A DNA stretch of 56,349 bases, from the IMG/VR virus record IMGVR_UViG_3300020477_000031, positions 1 to 56,349 of that record; one strand, given 5' to 3'. Shown piece after piece: positions 43,319-50,898 of this stretch. The stretch is from a virus. Both the position numbers and the translations under genes were made by a program. The notes beneath the pieces were generated by a model. That model had not been told where the DNA came from, did not search any database, and saw only the letters and a list, made by a program, of their open reading frames with translations. Within the stretch, counting starts at the first letter, position 1, and each line of letters opens with the position of its first letter.

Positions 43319-43722
43319 TGAAGACACAATTATTAGCCACATTTACATCTAAAAAATCTATTGATGATACTATTGAATTAATTAAAAAGTATTATGATAT
43401 AGCTTTTGGTAAAATATATGTATTTCAAAATGAAGAAAAAACATCAGATTTTATATGTACATATAATGTTATAATCGGTGAAGGTAAAGAAGTTGATTAT
43501 AATATATTAGAAAATACAATTTCTATTCATAGGAAAAAATATTCTAACACTTTATATACAATCAATGCATTAAATGAAGTTATCAAAAATCTCAATAATG
43601 GTGTGTTGGACACATCTTTTAATATACCATGGGAAAATTTTCAAAATATGTTATTGGTTGTAAATAAAGAAGGTTTGTGTAGGATATCAACACGAATTTT
43701 TAAAATTCATAAATTAAATTAA
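43318..43722 (+). CDS. Conserved-looking small protein, unknown
   Basis: 134 residues starting MKTQLLATFTSKKSIDDTIE. An alpha/beta pattern is visible, with an ICTYNVIIGEGK strand, IHRKKYSNTLYTINALNEVI and a distinctive NNGVLDTSFNIPWENFQNML. No catalytic motif, cysteine pattern or membrane segment. The single-base overlap with the preceding gene implies co-translation. I recognise it as a type common in marine T4-like phages but know no function. Confidence 0.65.
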   Translation: MKTQLLATFTSKKSIDDTIELIKKYYDIAFGKIYVFQNEEKTSDFICTYNVIIGEGKEVDYNILENTISIHRKKYSNTLYTINALNEVIKNLNNGVLDTSFNIPWENFQNMLLVVNKEGLCRISTRIFKIHKLN

Positions 43723-43753
43723 AAAAAAATAAGCGTTTTAGTTTATATATATA

Positions 43754-43768
43754 TATTTATATAAAATG
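43754..43768 (+). promoter_or_regulatory. Late-promoter-like motif
   Basis: TATTTATATAAAATG, 48 nt before ATG 43802, preceded by alternating TA. It matches the recurring element with a longer spacer before ATG. Confidence 0.5.
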
Positions 43769-43801
43769 AAAGTTTTAATCAAATTAAGGAGATTATAGGT
43801 T

Positions 43802-44692
43802 ATGAGCGAAGCATCGAAAAATAAAAAATCAACAGCTAAAGTGGAGAAGCATGATCTTCTTTATATAATGAGTAATTCATGTGGTTGGTGTAAAAAATCA
43901 CAACCGGTTGTGGATGAACTTGTTAAAGAAGGTGCAAAAATAACAACTTTAGATGTTCAAAATCCAGCGGATCAAGCTAAAATTAATGAAGTAAAACAAA
44001 AGTATAATGCACAATGTGGTACACCATTTTTCATTGATGCTGAAACTGGTAATCAAGTTTGTGGATTTAGAGAAAAAGATGTTTTACAAAAATGGGTAAA
44101 TGGTGAAGAAATTCCAAAACCACCTCAACCTAAATCACCTCCACCTCCACCTCCATCACCTGATAAAATAGATGATGAAACTGCTATAAAAGAGTGGAAA
44201 GGGAAGTATGAAGTTTGGTCTAAGGAAAATGATCATTTACCTAAAATAATGCCAGCAGATACTATATTGACTAGGGTTAAAAAATCATATGAAGCTAGAC
44301 AAAATCAACAAGGAGCTCCTGGAGCACCTGGAGCACCTGGTCAATTAGGTAATGCTCCGTCTGATCCTAATGTTAAAATCAATAGTAAGTTTTATTATCA
44401 ATTTATTAATAATAAAAAAGAAATGGTTATGGCAGATACAGCTTATATAAATTCATTAAAACATCAATATTTACAACGTGAATCTGATGGTCTATTAAGT
44501 AAAGTTGTTGGTGATACTAATTTTAATAAACCAGCTGTACAACCTAATAAACCAGCTGTACCACCCAAGAAGGCTAATGTAAATGGTAAAGTAAAAGAAC
44601 AATTGAGTAAGATGAAAAAAGAACAAGCCAAAAACAAAAAAGAAGCCAATAAAAAAAGTAAGAAAAATACTAAAAAAATAGCAGGTGTTTAA
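43802..44692 (+). CDS. Thioredoxin-fold protein with Pro/collagen-like linkers and basic tail
   Basis: 296 residues after AAGGAGAT. Residues 18-100 form a glutaredoxin/thioredoxin-like domain with CGWC (Cys27, Cys30) and the cis-Pro motif GTPFF (Pro75). A PPPPPP linker (113-118) leads to a helical segment EWKGKYEVWSKENDHLPKIM, then a short collagen-like GAPGAPGAPG (171-180), a further domain and a Lys-rich C-terminus. A soluble redox domain tethered to basic and proline-rich regions suggests a virion-associated or scaffolded redox protein rather than a simple RNR cofactor. Late promoter upstream. Confidence 0.75.
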   Translation: MSEASKNKKSTAKVEKHDLLYIMSNSCGWCKKSQPVVDELVKEGAKITTLDVQNPADQAKINEVKQKYNAQCGTPFFIDAETGNQVCGFREKDVLQKWVNGEEIPKPPQPKSPPPPPPSPDKIDDETAIKEWKGKYEVWSKENDHLPKIMPADTILTRVKKSYEARQNQQGAPGAPGAPGQLGNAPSDPNVKINSKFYYQFINNKKEMVMADTAYINSLKHQYLQRESDGLLSKVVGDTNFNKPAVQPNKPAVPPKKANVNGKVKEQLSKMKKEQAKNKKEANKKSKKNTKKIAGV

Positions 44693-44694
44693 TT

Positions 44695-45204
44695 ATGTCT
44701 AGAAGTGTAAGATTTTCTTCACTTTGGCAAAGTTTAATAGATGATGGATTTGATGTAGGTACTTTCGATGAATTTTCTAAAAAAATGGAAGATTCATCAA
44801 AGTCTTCATCTTTAGAATCATTTTTGAAATCTGAATATAATTTAGATGATCAAGACATAGATAGAATTGTCAAAATGGAAAAGATGTTGGAAGAAGAAGA
44901 AGCTTCCAAAACTAAATTCCCATCAATGTTTAAGATGGGACGGAATTTAGTTAAAGATACTTGGACTGGTATGAAGGCCAAAGCCAAGGGTTATAATTGG
45001 ATGGTATCCGCAGAAAAGGCTGATGAAAGATTAGAAATTTGTAGGCAATGCCCGTTTTTTAAATACGATCAAGTTAATCCAGAATCTGGTGTAGCTGATG
45101 GTAGATGTTTAAAGTGTGGATGTTTTATGAATGTAAAAGCACACTGGGCTCATGCAGAATGTCCTATTGGAAAATGGGGAAAATGTGAAGAAATAAAGAA
45201 ATAA
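44695..45204 (+). CDS. Zinc-binding protein with C-terminal Cys cluster
   Basis: 169 residues. The N-terminal 100 residues are helical and polar. The C-terminal module LEICRQCPFF ... GRCLKCGCFMNVKAHWAHAE, then CPIGKWG has six or more Cys in CxxC and CxxCxC spacing with a nearby His, a zinc-ribbon/DUF6171-like arrangement. It starts 2 nt after the thioredoxin-fold gene, so the pair is co-expressed. Function unknown; nucleic-acid or protein binding through the zinc module is plausible. Confidence 0.7.
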   Translation: MSRSVRFSSLWQSLIDDGFDVGTFDEFSKKMEDSSKSSSLESFLKSEYNLDDQDIDRIVKMEKMLEEEEASKTKFPSMFKMGRNLVKDTWTGMKAKAKGYNWMVSAEKADERLEICRQCPFFKYDQVNPESGVADGRCLKCGCFMNVKAHWAHAECPIGKWGKCEEIKK

Positions 45205-45207
45205 AGC

Positions 45208-45239
45208 TTGACTTATATCACTTTTTTGATATATATTAT
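45208..45239 (+). promoter_or_regulatory. Sigma-70-like promoter upstream of gp32-like gene
   Basis: TTGACT at 45208-45213 and TATATT at 45232-45237 with an 18-nt spacer. Unlike the late motif this resembles a host RNA polymerase promoter, consistent with earlier expression of the replication genes. Confidence 0.5.
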
Positions 45240-45252
45240 AGGAAATGGTTAT

Positions 45253-45310
45253 ATGGTTTTATGTAAACCATAAATAATAAATAATAACAATAAAACACAG
45301 GAGAATATCA
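45253..45310 (+). promoter_or_regulatory. Hairpin plus unstructured A/U leader, candidate gp32 autoregulatory operator
   Basis: ATGGTTT/AAACCAT forms a 7-bp hairpin (loop TATGT, 45253-45271). About 26 nt of G-free A/U-rich sequence follows (AATAATAAATAATAACAATA), running into the AGGAG of the gp32-like gene. T4 gene 32 is translationally autoregulated through a 5' structure followed by an unstructured A/U-rich leader covering the ribosome site. The same layout is seen here; a pseudoknot was not established. Confidence 0.45.
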
Positions 45311-46078
45311 ATGGATATTTCAAAAATAAAAAGTCGACTGAATCAGTTGCAAAAAACAAATTCCAATACTAATAGTTTTTGGAAACCTGCACCAGGTAAA
45401 ACAGTAATCAGAATAGTTCCTTATAAATTTAATAAAGAAAACCCTTTTCAAGAATTGTTCTTTCATTATCAATTAGGTAATAAAACACATTTATCACCTG
45501 CTTCGTTTGGAAGACCAGACCCAGTTGAAGAATTTTCTAATAAATTAAAATCAACAGGTGTAAAAGATGATTGGATTCAAGGTAAAAGACTTGAACCTAA
45601 AATGAGAACTTTTGCTCCAGTTATTATTAGAGGTCAAGAATCTGAAGGTGTTAAATTTTGGGGATTTGGTAAAACAGTTTATCAAGAATTGTTATCAATC
45701 ATAGCTGATCCTGATTATGGTGATATTACAGATCCAATGAATGGTCGTGATATTATGGTTGAAAGACAAACACCAGCGGAAGCAGGTAATCAGTATGGTA
45801 AAACTACAATTCGTGTTAAACCGAATATGACACCGATAACTGAAGATAAGGGTATGTTAGAAAACATATTTGAATCTCAAGTTGATATTACTGAACTCTA
45901 TACCGAACCTTCTTATGATGAATTGAAAGAAGCTCTTCAGAATTATTTAAATCCAAGTGATGAAAATTCTTCCGAAGGTAATTCAGATGATTCTACATCA
46001 TCAAAGAGTGTTACTGAAACATCTACTGAAAAAACAGAAGATGTTGAAGATGCATTTGATAAATTATTTAATGAATAA
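45311..46078 (+). CDS. 32: Single-stranded DNA-binding protein (gp32-like)
   Basis: 255 residues. The N-terminus MDISKIKSRLNQLQKT and the following WKPAPGKTVIRIVPYKFNKE plus PFQELFFHYQLG strand match the start of gp32 of T4-like phages. The core would bind ssDNA at forks and recombination intermediates. A Ser/Glu/Thr-rich linker ends in an acidic tail (TEDVEDAFDKLFNE), the usual protein-interaction tip. Lacks the clear zinc-finger cysteines of T4 gp32. Next gene is uvsX, its functional partner. Confidence 0.85.
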   Translation: MDISKIKSRLNQLQKTNSNTNSFWKPAPGKTVIRIVPYKFNKENPFQELFFHYQLGNKTHLSPASFGRPDPVEEFSNKLKSTGVKDDWIQGKRLEPKMRTFAPVIIRGQESEGVKFWGFGKTVYQELLSIIADPDYGDITDPMNGRDIMVERQTPAEAGNQYGKTTIRVKPNMTPITEDKGMLENIFESQVDITELYTEPSYDELKEALQNYLNPSDENSSEGNSDDSTSSKSVTETSTEKTEDVEDAFDKLFNE

Positions 46079-46097
46079 TTAACTTCAATAAATTGTA

Positions 46098-46173
46098 GTG
46101 AGTGGGATGAAATTACACACAAGAAATTTTGCACTTAAATAACGAATATTCTTAGCATCACTCTCCCGCTCAT
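46098..46173 (+). promoter_or_regulatory. Structured 5' leader upstream of uvsX
   Basis: GTGAGTGGG (46098-46106) can pair with CCCGCTCAT (46165-46173), giving 9 bp with two G-T pairs, and an adjoining GATG/CATC extends the helix across a bulge. The enclosed 58 nt are A+T-rich. The helix ends 22 nt before the uvsX ATG and just before AAGGGGAA. A regulatory leader or transcript-processing structure is possible. Confidence 0.35.
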
Positions 46174-46195
46174 AACATCATAAGGGGAAAATAAC

Positions 46196-47320
46196 ATGTC
46201 TAAACAACGTGATGATTTGGCTGGTATTATTCAGTCAGAATTAAATAAACAATTCAAACACCAACAAGTTGCCTATTTTTTAGGTGGAGATAATGAAACT
46301 CCGACTGATATAAGAGGATTCGTTTCAACCGGATCCTCTATGTTAGATTTAGCGATAGCAAACAAACCTAATGGTGGATTAGCTGTTGGTAGAATAACAG
46401 AGTTGAATGGTTTAGAAGGTAGTGGTAAATCACTAATTGGAGCACATGCCTTAGCTGATTGTCAACGTAAAGGTGGTGTCGCAGTTTACATAGATACAGA
46501 ATCTGCCGTATCAGAAGAATTTCTTCAAGCTATAGGGATAGACACATCAACTATGTTATACGTACATCTTGAAACAGTTGAAGAAGTTTTTGATACAGTT
46601 GAAACAATTGTTACAAAGATTCGTGAATCGAATAAAGATAGGTTAGTTACCATACTTGTTGATAGTTTAGCAGCTGCTTCTACAAAGGTAGAAATGGAAG
46701 CTGACTTTGATAAAGATGGGTGGGCTACTGCTAAAGCAATTATTATAAGTAAGGCAATGAGAAAGATTACTCAAATGATTGCAAGACAAAAAGTATGTCT
46801 TATATTTACGAATCAGTTACGACAAAAACTTGGTGTAATGTTTGGTGATCCTTGGACCACAAGTGGTGGTAAAGCTCTCCCATTTCATTCATCAACTCGT
46901 GTTCGGTTAAAGAATGCTGGGCAAATCAAAGATACCAAAAAGAATACCATAGGTATAAAAATCAAAGCACAAGTAATTAAAAACAGATTAGGTCCACCAA
47001 TGAGGACTGCTGATTTTCAATTATATTTTGATAAAGGTATTGATGATTATGGTAGTTGGTTAACTGTGATGAAAGATCATAAACTTGTTAAATCAGGTGG
47101 AGCTTGGTATACATTACAACATGTGGATACAGATACAGGTGAACTTATTAAAGAATATAAATTTCAATCGAAGGATTTTGAAGACCTCATGGATAATAAT
47201 CCAGATTTGAAACAATATTGTTATGATAGAATATGTGGAGCTTGTATTCTTAAATACGATTCAAAACAACTTGGTGTTGATGATGTAGTTGAAACTGATG
47301 AGGTAGTGGATGAGCTTTAA
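46196..47320 (+). CDS. uvsX: UvsX-like RecA-family recombinase
   Basis: 374 residues after AAGGGGAA. Strand-exchange ATPase that coats ssDNA, working with gp32. Walker A GLEGSGKS (72-79) within ITELNGLEGSGKSLIGAH, a catalytic strand VAVYIDTESAVSEEF, Walker B-type LVTILVDSLAA and the L2-adjacent FTNQLRQKLGVMFGDPWTTS are all present. It lacks a RecA-type C-terminal domain, as UvsX does. Overlaps the following nuclease gene by 11 nt. Confidence 0.93.
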   Translation: MSKQRDDLAGIIQSELNKQFKHQQVAYFLGGDNETPTDIRGFVSTGSSMLDLAIANKPNGGLAVGRITELNGLEGSGKSLIGAHALADCQRKGGVAVYIDTESAVSEEFLQAIGIDTSTMLYVHLETVEEVFDTVETIVTKIRESNKDRLVTILVDSLAAASTKVEMEADFDKDGWATAKAIIISKAMRKITQMIARQKVCLIFTNQLRQKLGVMFGDPWTTSGGKALPFHSSTRVRLKNAGQIKDTKKNTIGIKIKAQVIKNRLGPPMRTADFQLYFDKGIDDYGSWLTVMKDHKLVKSGGAWYTLQHVDTDTGELIKEYKFQSKDFEDLMDNNPDLKQYCYDRICGACILKYDSKQLGVDDVVETDEVVDEL

Positions 47321-48377
47321 TAAGGCAGATTTGAATGAAAAATTCATATCATTTCTTGACCAAGTTAAAGATGAAAAACATAAACCAATAGTAAATCTTA
47401 ATGATAGAGTTTTAATCGTGGATGGCCTGAATACTTTTATTCGGGCTTTTTCCGTTAATCCAGCAATTAATGATGATGGATTACATATAGGTGGTTTAAT
47501 CGGGTTTCTTAAATCATTGAGGTATACATGTGATATTTTGAAACCATCGAGATGTATTATAGTATTTGATGGTAAAGATGGTTCTAAAAGGCGTAGAAAA
47601 ATATACCCAGAATATAAAGCCAATCGTAAAGTTAAAAAAAGATTGAATAGGAATGTGGATTGGGGTACAGCACCTGCAGATGAGGAGGAATCAATGAAGT
47701 TACAAATGGGGCGGTTGATTGAATATCTCGAACAACTACCCCTTTCATTGATTTGTATTGACGGTATAGAAGCCGATGACGGAATGGCTTATATTTCACA
47801 ACAACTTTTACCAGAGAGTGATGTTATATTAATGTCTACAGACAAAGACTTCTTACAATTGGTGGATGATAGAGTTAAAGTTTGGTCACCAACAAAAAAG
47901 AAACTTTATAATAAGAAAGCTGTATTTGATGAATATGGTATACATTCCTGTAATGTTTTAACTTACAGAATATTGGATGGTGATAAATCGGATAATATAG
48001 GCGGAATAAAAGGTGCTGGACTTAAAAGCTTGAAAAAATTCTGCCCACATATTTCTCTAGAAGAAAAATTTGATGTTAAGGATTTGTTAAATTTTGTAGA
48101 AAAATCAGATTCTAAAATAAAACTCTTGGAAAATATAAAAAATGGTAGTAAATTAGTGAAAAGGAATTACTTACTAATGCAACTATCTAATGTGAATATA
48201 TCAAATAATACGAAACTTAAAATACAAGGATCTATTGATAGGGATATACCACATTTGGTGAAATATAAGTTTCAAGCTATGTTTTTAAGTGATAAATTAT
48301 CTACACAAATTAAAAATTTTGATGATTGGATAATGGAATTTACAAGACTTGATAAATTTAGAGGATTAAATGGCTGA
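47310..48377 (+). CDS. rnh: 5'-3' nuclease of the FEN/T4 RNase H family
   Basis: 355 residues. Metal-binding acidic residues sit in VLIVDGLNTFIRAF, CIIVFDGKDGSKRRRKIYPEYK, IDGIEADDGMAY and VILMSTDKDFLQLV, followed by the helix-hairpin-helix ILDGDKSDNIGGIKGAGLK. This order is that of flap endonuclease-type enzymes that remove Okazaki primers. In T4 it is called RNase H. The C-terminal 100 residues are Lys-rich. It overlaps uvsX and the helicase gene, forming a compact replication operon. Confidence 0.9.
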   Translation: MSFNKADLNEKFISFLDQVKDEKHKPIVNLNDRVLIVDGLNTFIRAFSVNPAINDDGLHIGGLIGFLKSLRYTCDILKPSRCIIVFDGKDGSKRRRKIYPEYKANRKVKKRLNRNVDWGTAPADEEESMKLQMGRLIEYLEQLPLSLICIDGIEADDGMAYISQQLLPESDVILMSTDKDFLQLVDDRVKVWSPTKKKLYNKKAVFDEYGIHSCNVLTYRILDGDKSDNIGGIKGAGLKSLKKFCPHISLEEKFDVKDLLNFVEKSDSKIKLLENIKNGSKLVKRNYLLMQLSNVNISNNTKLKIQGSIDRDIPHLVKYKFQAMFLSDKLSTQIKNFDDWIMEFTRLDKFRGLNG

Positions 48378-49731
48378 TAGATTACAAGAATTTGGACATA
48401 ATTTTCAGATAAAATCTGTTGTTTGTTTGATGACAAAACCCAACTTCATTGAACAAATTATAGATATATTGGATGAAAGTCATTATGATAATGACAGTTT
48501 AAAATGGATAGTAAAAGAATGTAAACAATATTTTAATGATTATAAAAAACCTATAACACTTGATGTATTTAAAGTTAATATAAATGAAATAGAAAATGAT
48601 GTATTAAAGACTACTGTTGTTGAAACTCTTAAAGAAATATATAGATATATGGAAGCACCAGATTTAGATTTTGTTCAAGATAAGTGTATAGATTTTTTTA
48701 AGAACCAAACATTAAAAAATGCTATTGTTCAATCTGTTGATATATTGGAAACGAAGGGTGATTATGAACAAATAAAGAATATCATTGATAATGCTATGAA
48801 AGCTGGTACGGAAAGAAATATAGGTCATGAATATATAGAAGATATAGAACACAGATATTCTGAAATGGCTCGTAATACTACTGAAACTCCATGGGATGTT
48901 ATTAATGATTTAACACAAGGTGGTTTGGGTGGTGGTGAACTTGGTGTGATCGTGGCACCAGCTGGTATTGGTAAAACTTGGATATTATGTGCTCTTGGTG
49001 CTGGTTCTATGAAAAAGGGAGCTAATGTTGTTCATTATACATTAGAATTAAATGAAGCGTATGTTGGATTGAGATATGATTCTATATTTACAGGTATAGC
49101 CAATCAAAATCTTAAATATCACAAAGATGAAGTTAAGTCGGCTATTGAAAATGTAGATGGTGATTTGGTAGTAAAATATTTCCCAACTAAAACTGCATCT
49201 GTGCATACTTTAGGTGCACATTTACAACAATTGAAAATGTTGGGTAAAGATTTTGATATGGTAGTTGTTGATTACGGTGATATATTGAGAGATACAAGAG
49301 GTGGTTCTGAAGTTAGGCACGCTCTTGGAAACATATATGAAGATTTAAGAGGATTGGCTGGTGAATTTGATGTACCAATATGGACAGCTTCACAAGCTAA
49401 TCGTTCGGCGTTAGATGAAGATGTCATTGAAGCTACGAAAGTTTCTGAATCATATCAAAAAGTGATGACTGCAGATTTTGTAATTTCATTATCGAGAAAA
49501 GTAGAAGATAAGATAAGTAATACTGGTAGATTTCATGTCATTAAGAATAGATTTGGTCCTGATGGATTGACATACCCAGCTAAAGTTAATACCAATAATG
49601 GTACTGTTGAAATATTTGAAAGTACTACTGTGGATGGTAAAGAAACACAAAATAAAATTGATAACAGAGATAATTTAACGAAGAAATTGTTGGCCAGTAA
49701 ATTTGAAGATTTAATGAGTACTGATGGGTAG
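48370..49731 (+). CDS. 41: Replicative DNA helicase (gp41/DnaB-like)
   Basis: 453 residues. The N-terminal 160 residues form the helical collar domain. The C-terminal RecA-like motor has Walker A APAGIGKT (196-203), the H1a-type VVHYTLELNEAYVGLRYDS, Walker B MVVVDYGDIL, and the H3 TASQANRSAL with sensor Gln. The KNRFGPDG segment is the arginine-finger region. It unwinds the fork with a primase that is not in this window. Starts inside the end of the nuclease gene. Confidence 0.92.
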   Translation: MADRLQEFGHNFQIKSVVCLMTKPNFIEQIIDILDESHYDNDSLKWIVKECKQYFNDYKKPITLDVFKVNINEIENDVLKTTVVETLKEIYRYMEAPDLDFVQDKCIDFFKNQTLKNAIVQSVDILETKGDYEQIKNIIDNAMKAGTERNIGHEYIEDIEHRYSEMARNTTETPWDVINDLTQGGLGGGELGVIVAPAGIGKTWILCALGAGSMKKGANVVHYTLELNEAYVGLRYDSIFTGIANQNLKYHKDEVKSAIENVDGDLVVKYFPTKTASVHTLGAHLQQLKMLGKDFDMVVVDYGDILRDTRGGSEVRHALGNIYEDLRGLAGEFDVPIWTASQANRSALDEDVIEATKVSESYQKVMTADFVISLSRKVEDKISNTGRFHVIKNRFGPDGLTYPAKVNTNNGTVEIFESTTVDGKETQNKIDNRDNLTKKLLASKFEDLMSTDG

Positions 49732-49736
49732 GATAT

Positions 49737-49907
49737 ATGTGGTATAAAATAAGAGCAAGAGATATGAGTATGTTTAAACCAGAAGGTAAAGTTTTAGAAT
49801 TTTATTTGGGTGCAGATTCGAAAGAAAAATTAGATGAAATTTTAAAAGAAAAATCTGAAATAACAGATATTGAGTGGATTAAAGAGGAACCAAACGCATT
49901 TGAATAA
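49737..49907 (+). CDS. 56-residue acidic small protein, unknown
   Basis: ATG 49737 to TAA 49905-49907, 5 nt after the helicase stop, preceded by TAGGATAT. The product starts MWYKIRARDMSMF, contains KEKLDEILKEKSEI and ends EEPNAFE. The stop overlaps the TTG of the ASCH gene, so the spacing supports a real coupled gene. It looks like a small beta-alpha-beta unit, perhaps a partial ferredoxin-type fold. No function known. Confidence 0.55.
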   Translation: MWYKIRARDMSMFKPEGKVLEFYLGADSKEKLDEILKEKSEITDIEWIKEEPNAFE

Positions 49908-50250
49908 AATATTACATCTTAATTTATATAGAAAATACTTTGACGAAATAGCCAATGGAACTAAAACTATTGAATATAGAGATAAGACTGACTATTGGAA
50001 AAAAAGAATTGAAAATAGAGAATATGATGTTATAAAATTTAGAAATGGTTATGCTAAGAATGCACCAACAATGCTAGTTGAATATAAAGGTTGGGGTATA
50101 GATGTTTTTACTGGTGACTATGAATTATATTTAGGGAAAGTTTTAGAAGTTAATTACCAAGATGATTATATATTTAATACTGAATTTGGTAATGGTAAAA
50201 CAGTAGAAGAAATGAAAGAAATAGATAGGAAAAATCGTTATGGAAAATGA
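49900..50250 (+). CDS. ASCH-domain protein
   Basis: Start TTG 49900 was chosen because it yields the usual ASCH beginning (KILHLNLYRKYFDEIANGTK) and lies after AGAGGA; an upstream in-frame TTG at 49870 adds unrelated residues. 116 residues. The motif GTKTIEYRDKTDYWKKR and the VIKFRNGYAKNAPTMLVEYK strand fit the ASCH/PUA-like fold, which binds RNA or modified nucleotides. Role in translation or RNA processing is inferred from the family. Confidence 0.8.
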   Translation: MNKILHLNLYRKYFDEIANGTKTIEYRDKTDYWKKRIENREYDVIKFRNGYAKNAPTMLVEYKGWGIDVFTGDYELYLGKVLEVNYQDDYIFNTEFGNGKTVEEMKEIDRKNRYGK

Positions 50251-50329
50251 AATAATAGGTTATATAGAAATACCAGAAGATTATTGGACATATTCACATA
50301 ATGTAGAATATATTGTGGTGGATGATTAG
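50240..50329 (+). CDS. 29-residue small ORF
   Basis: ATG 50240 overlaps the end of the ASCH gene, and TAG 50327-50329 overlaps the next start. The peptide MENEIIGYIEIPEDYWTYSH is acidic and aromatic. Support comes only from perfect packing between neighbours and AGATAGGA upstream. Confidence 0.35.
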   Translation: MENEIIGYIEIPEDYWTYSHNVEYIVVDD

Positions 50330-50897
50330 ATTAGAACAAGTAAATACTGATGGTCAAAAAAAGGTTGTGAAATATTTGATAGAAAATTATCATTCATATG
50401 TACCATCATCAAAATCTGTTGGTAGAAGAATAGATTGGTTGATATATGATGATGATACATTTCCACTTGAAGCTGTTGGTATGATTGGTATAGGTTCTTC
50501 TGTATATCCACCTCCAAAAGCTATGTTAGAATTTATGGGATTATCTAAATCAGAATATAAAGATGTGTTTAACACTGTTTCCAACAATTGGAGATTCTGT
50601 ATGAAGAAATTTATTAAGAATGGTGGAACACAAATATTAAAACAAGTTAGACAATTAGCACCAAAGGCTTGGAAAGAAAAATATGGTGATGATTTAAAAT
50701 ATTTAATTACATTTGTTGGCGGTGGTAATAATGGGGCAGTATATAAAGCTGATAATTGGTTTATGGTTGGTAAAACGGCTGGATTACCAAAACATAAAAT
50801 GGTATCAATGAAATGGAATACAGGTGAAGAACTTAAAGAAAAGTTTGTTAAACCAACAGGTGAAAATAAAAAATTAATATTTATGAAAAGGTTATAA
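50322..50897 (+). CDS. DUF4338/DruA-like protein
   Basis: Start ATG 50322; the upstream TTG 50313 is less likely. 191 residues. The series VSNNWRFCMKKFI, LKQVRQLAPKAWKEKYGDDL and GAVYKADNWFMVGKTAGLPK follows the DUF4338 pattern (NN-RFL, LA--L--W---YG, T-Y-A-NW--VG-T-G) of DruA from Druantia defence systems. An early segment SVYPPPKAMLEFMGL is atypical. It lies directly before a Mom-like gene that shares the YKAxNxxxxG motif, suggesting related folds. A DNA-modification or modification-support role is inferred. Confidence 0.6.
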   Translation: MIRLEQVNTDGQKKVVKYLIENYHSYVPSSKSVGRRIDWLIYDDDTFPLEAVGMIGIGSSVYPPPKAMLEFMGLSKSEYKDVFNTVSNNWRFCMKKFIKNGGTQILKQVRQLAPKAWKEKYGDDLKYLITFVGGGNNGAVYKADNWFMVGKTAGLPKHKMVSMKWNTGEELKEKFVKPTGENKKLIFMKRL

Positions 50898-50898
50898 G

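Noticed and set aside
44291-44350. Collagen-like gene as a tail fibre
   Set aside because: Only about three G-x-x triplets are present within a thioredoxin-fold protein, too few for a fibre.
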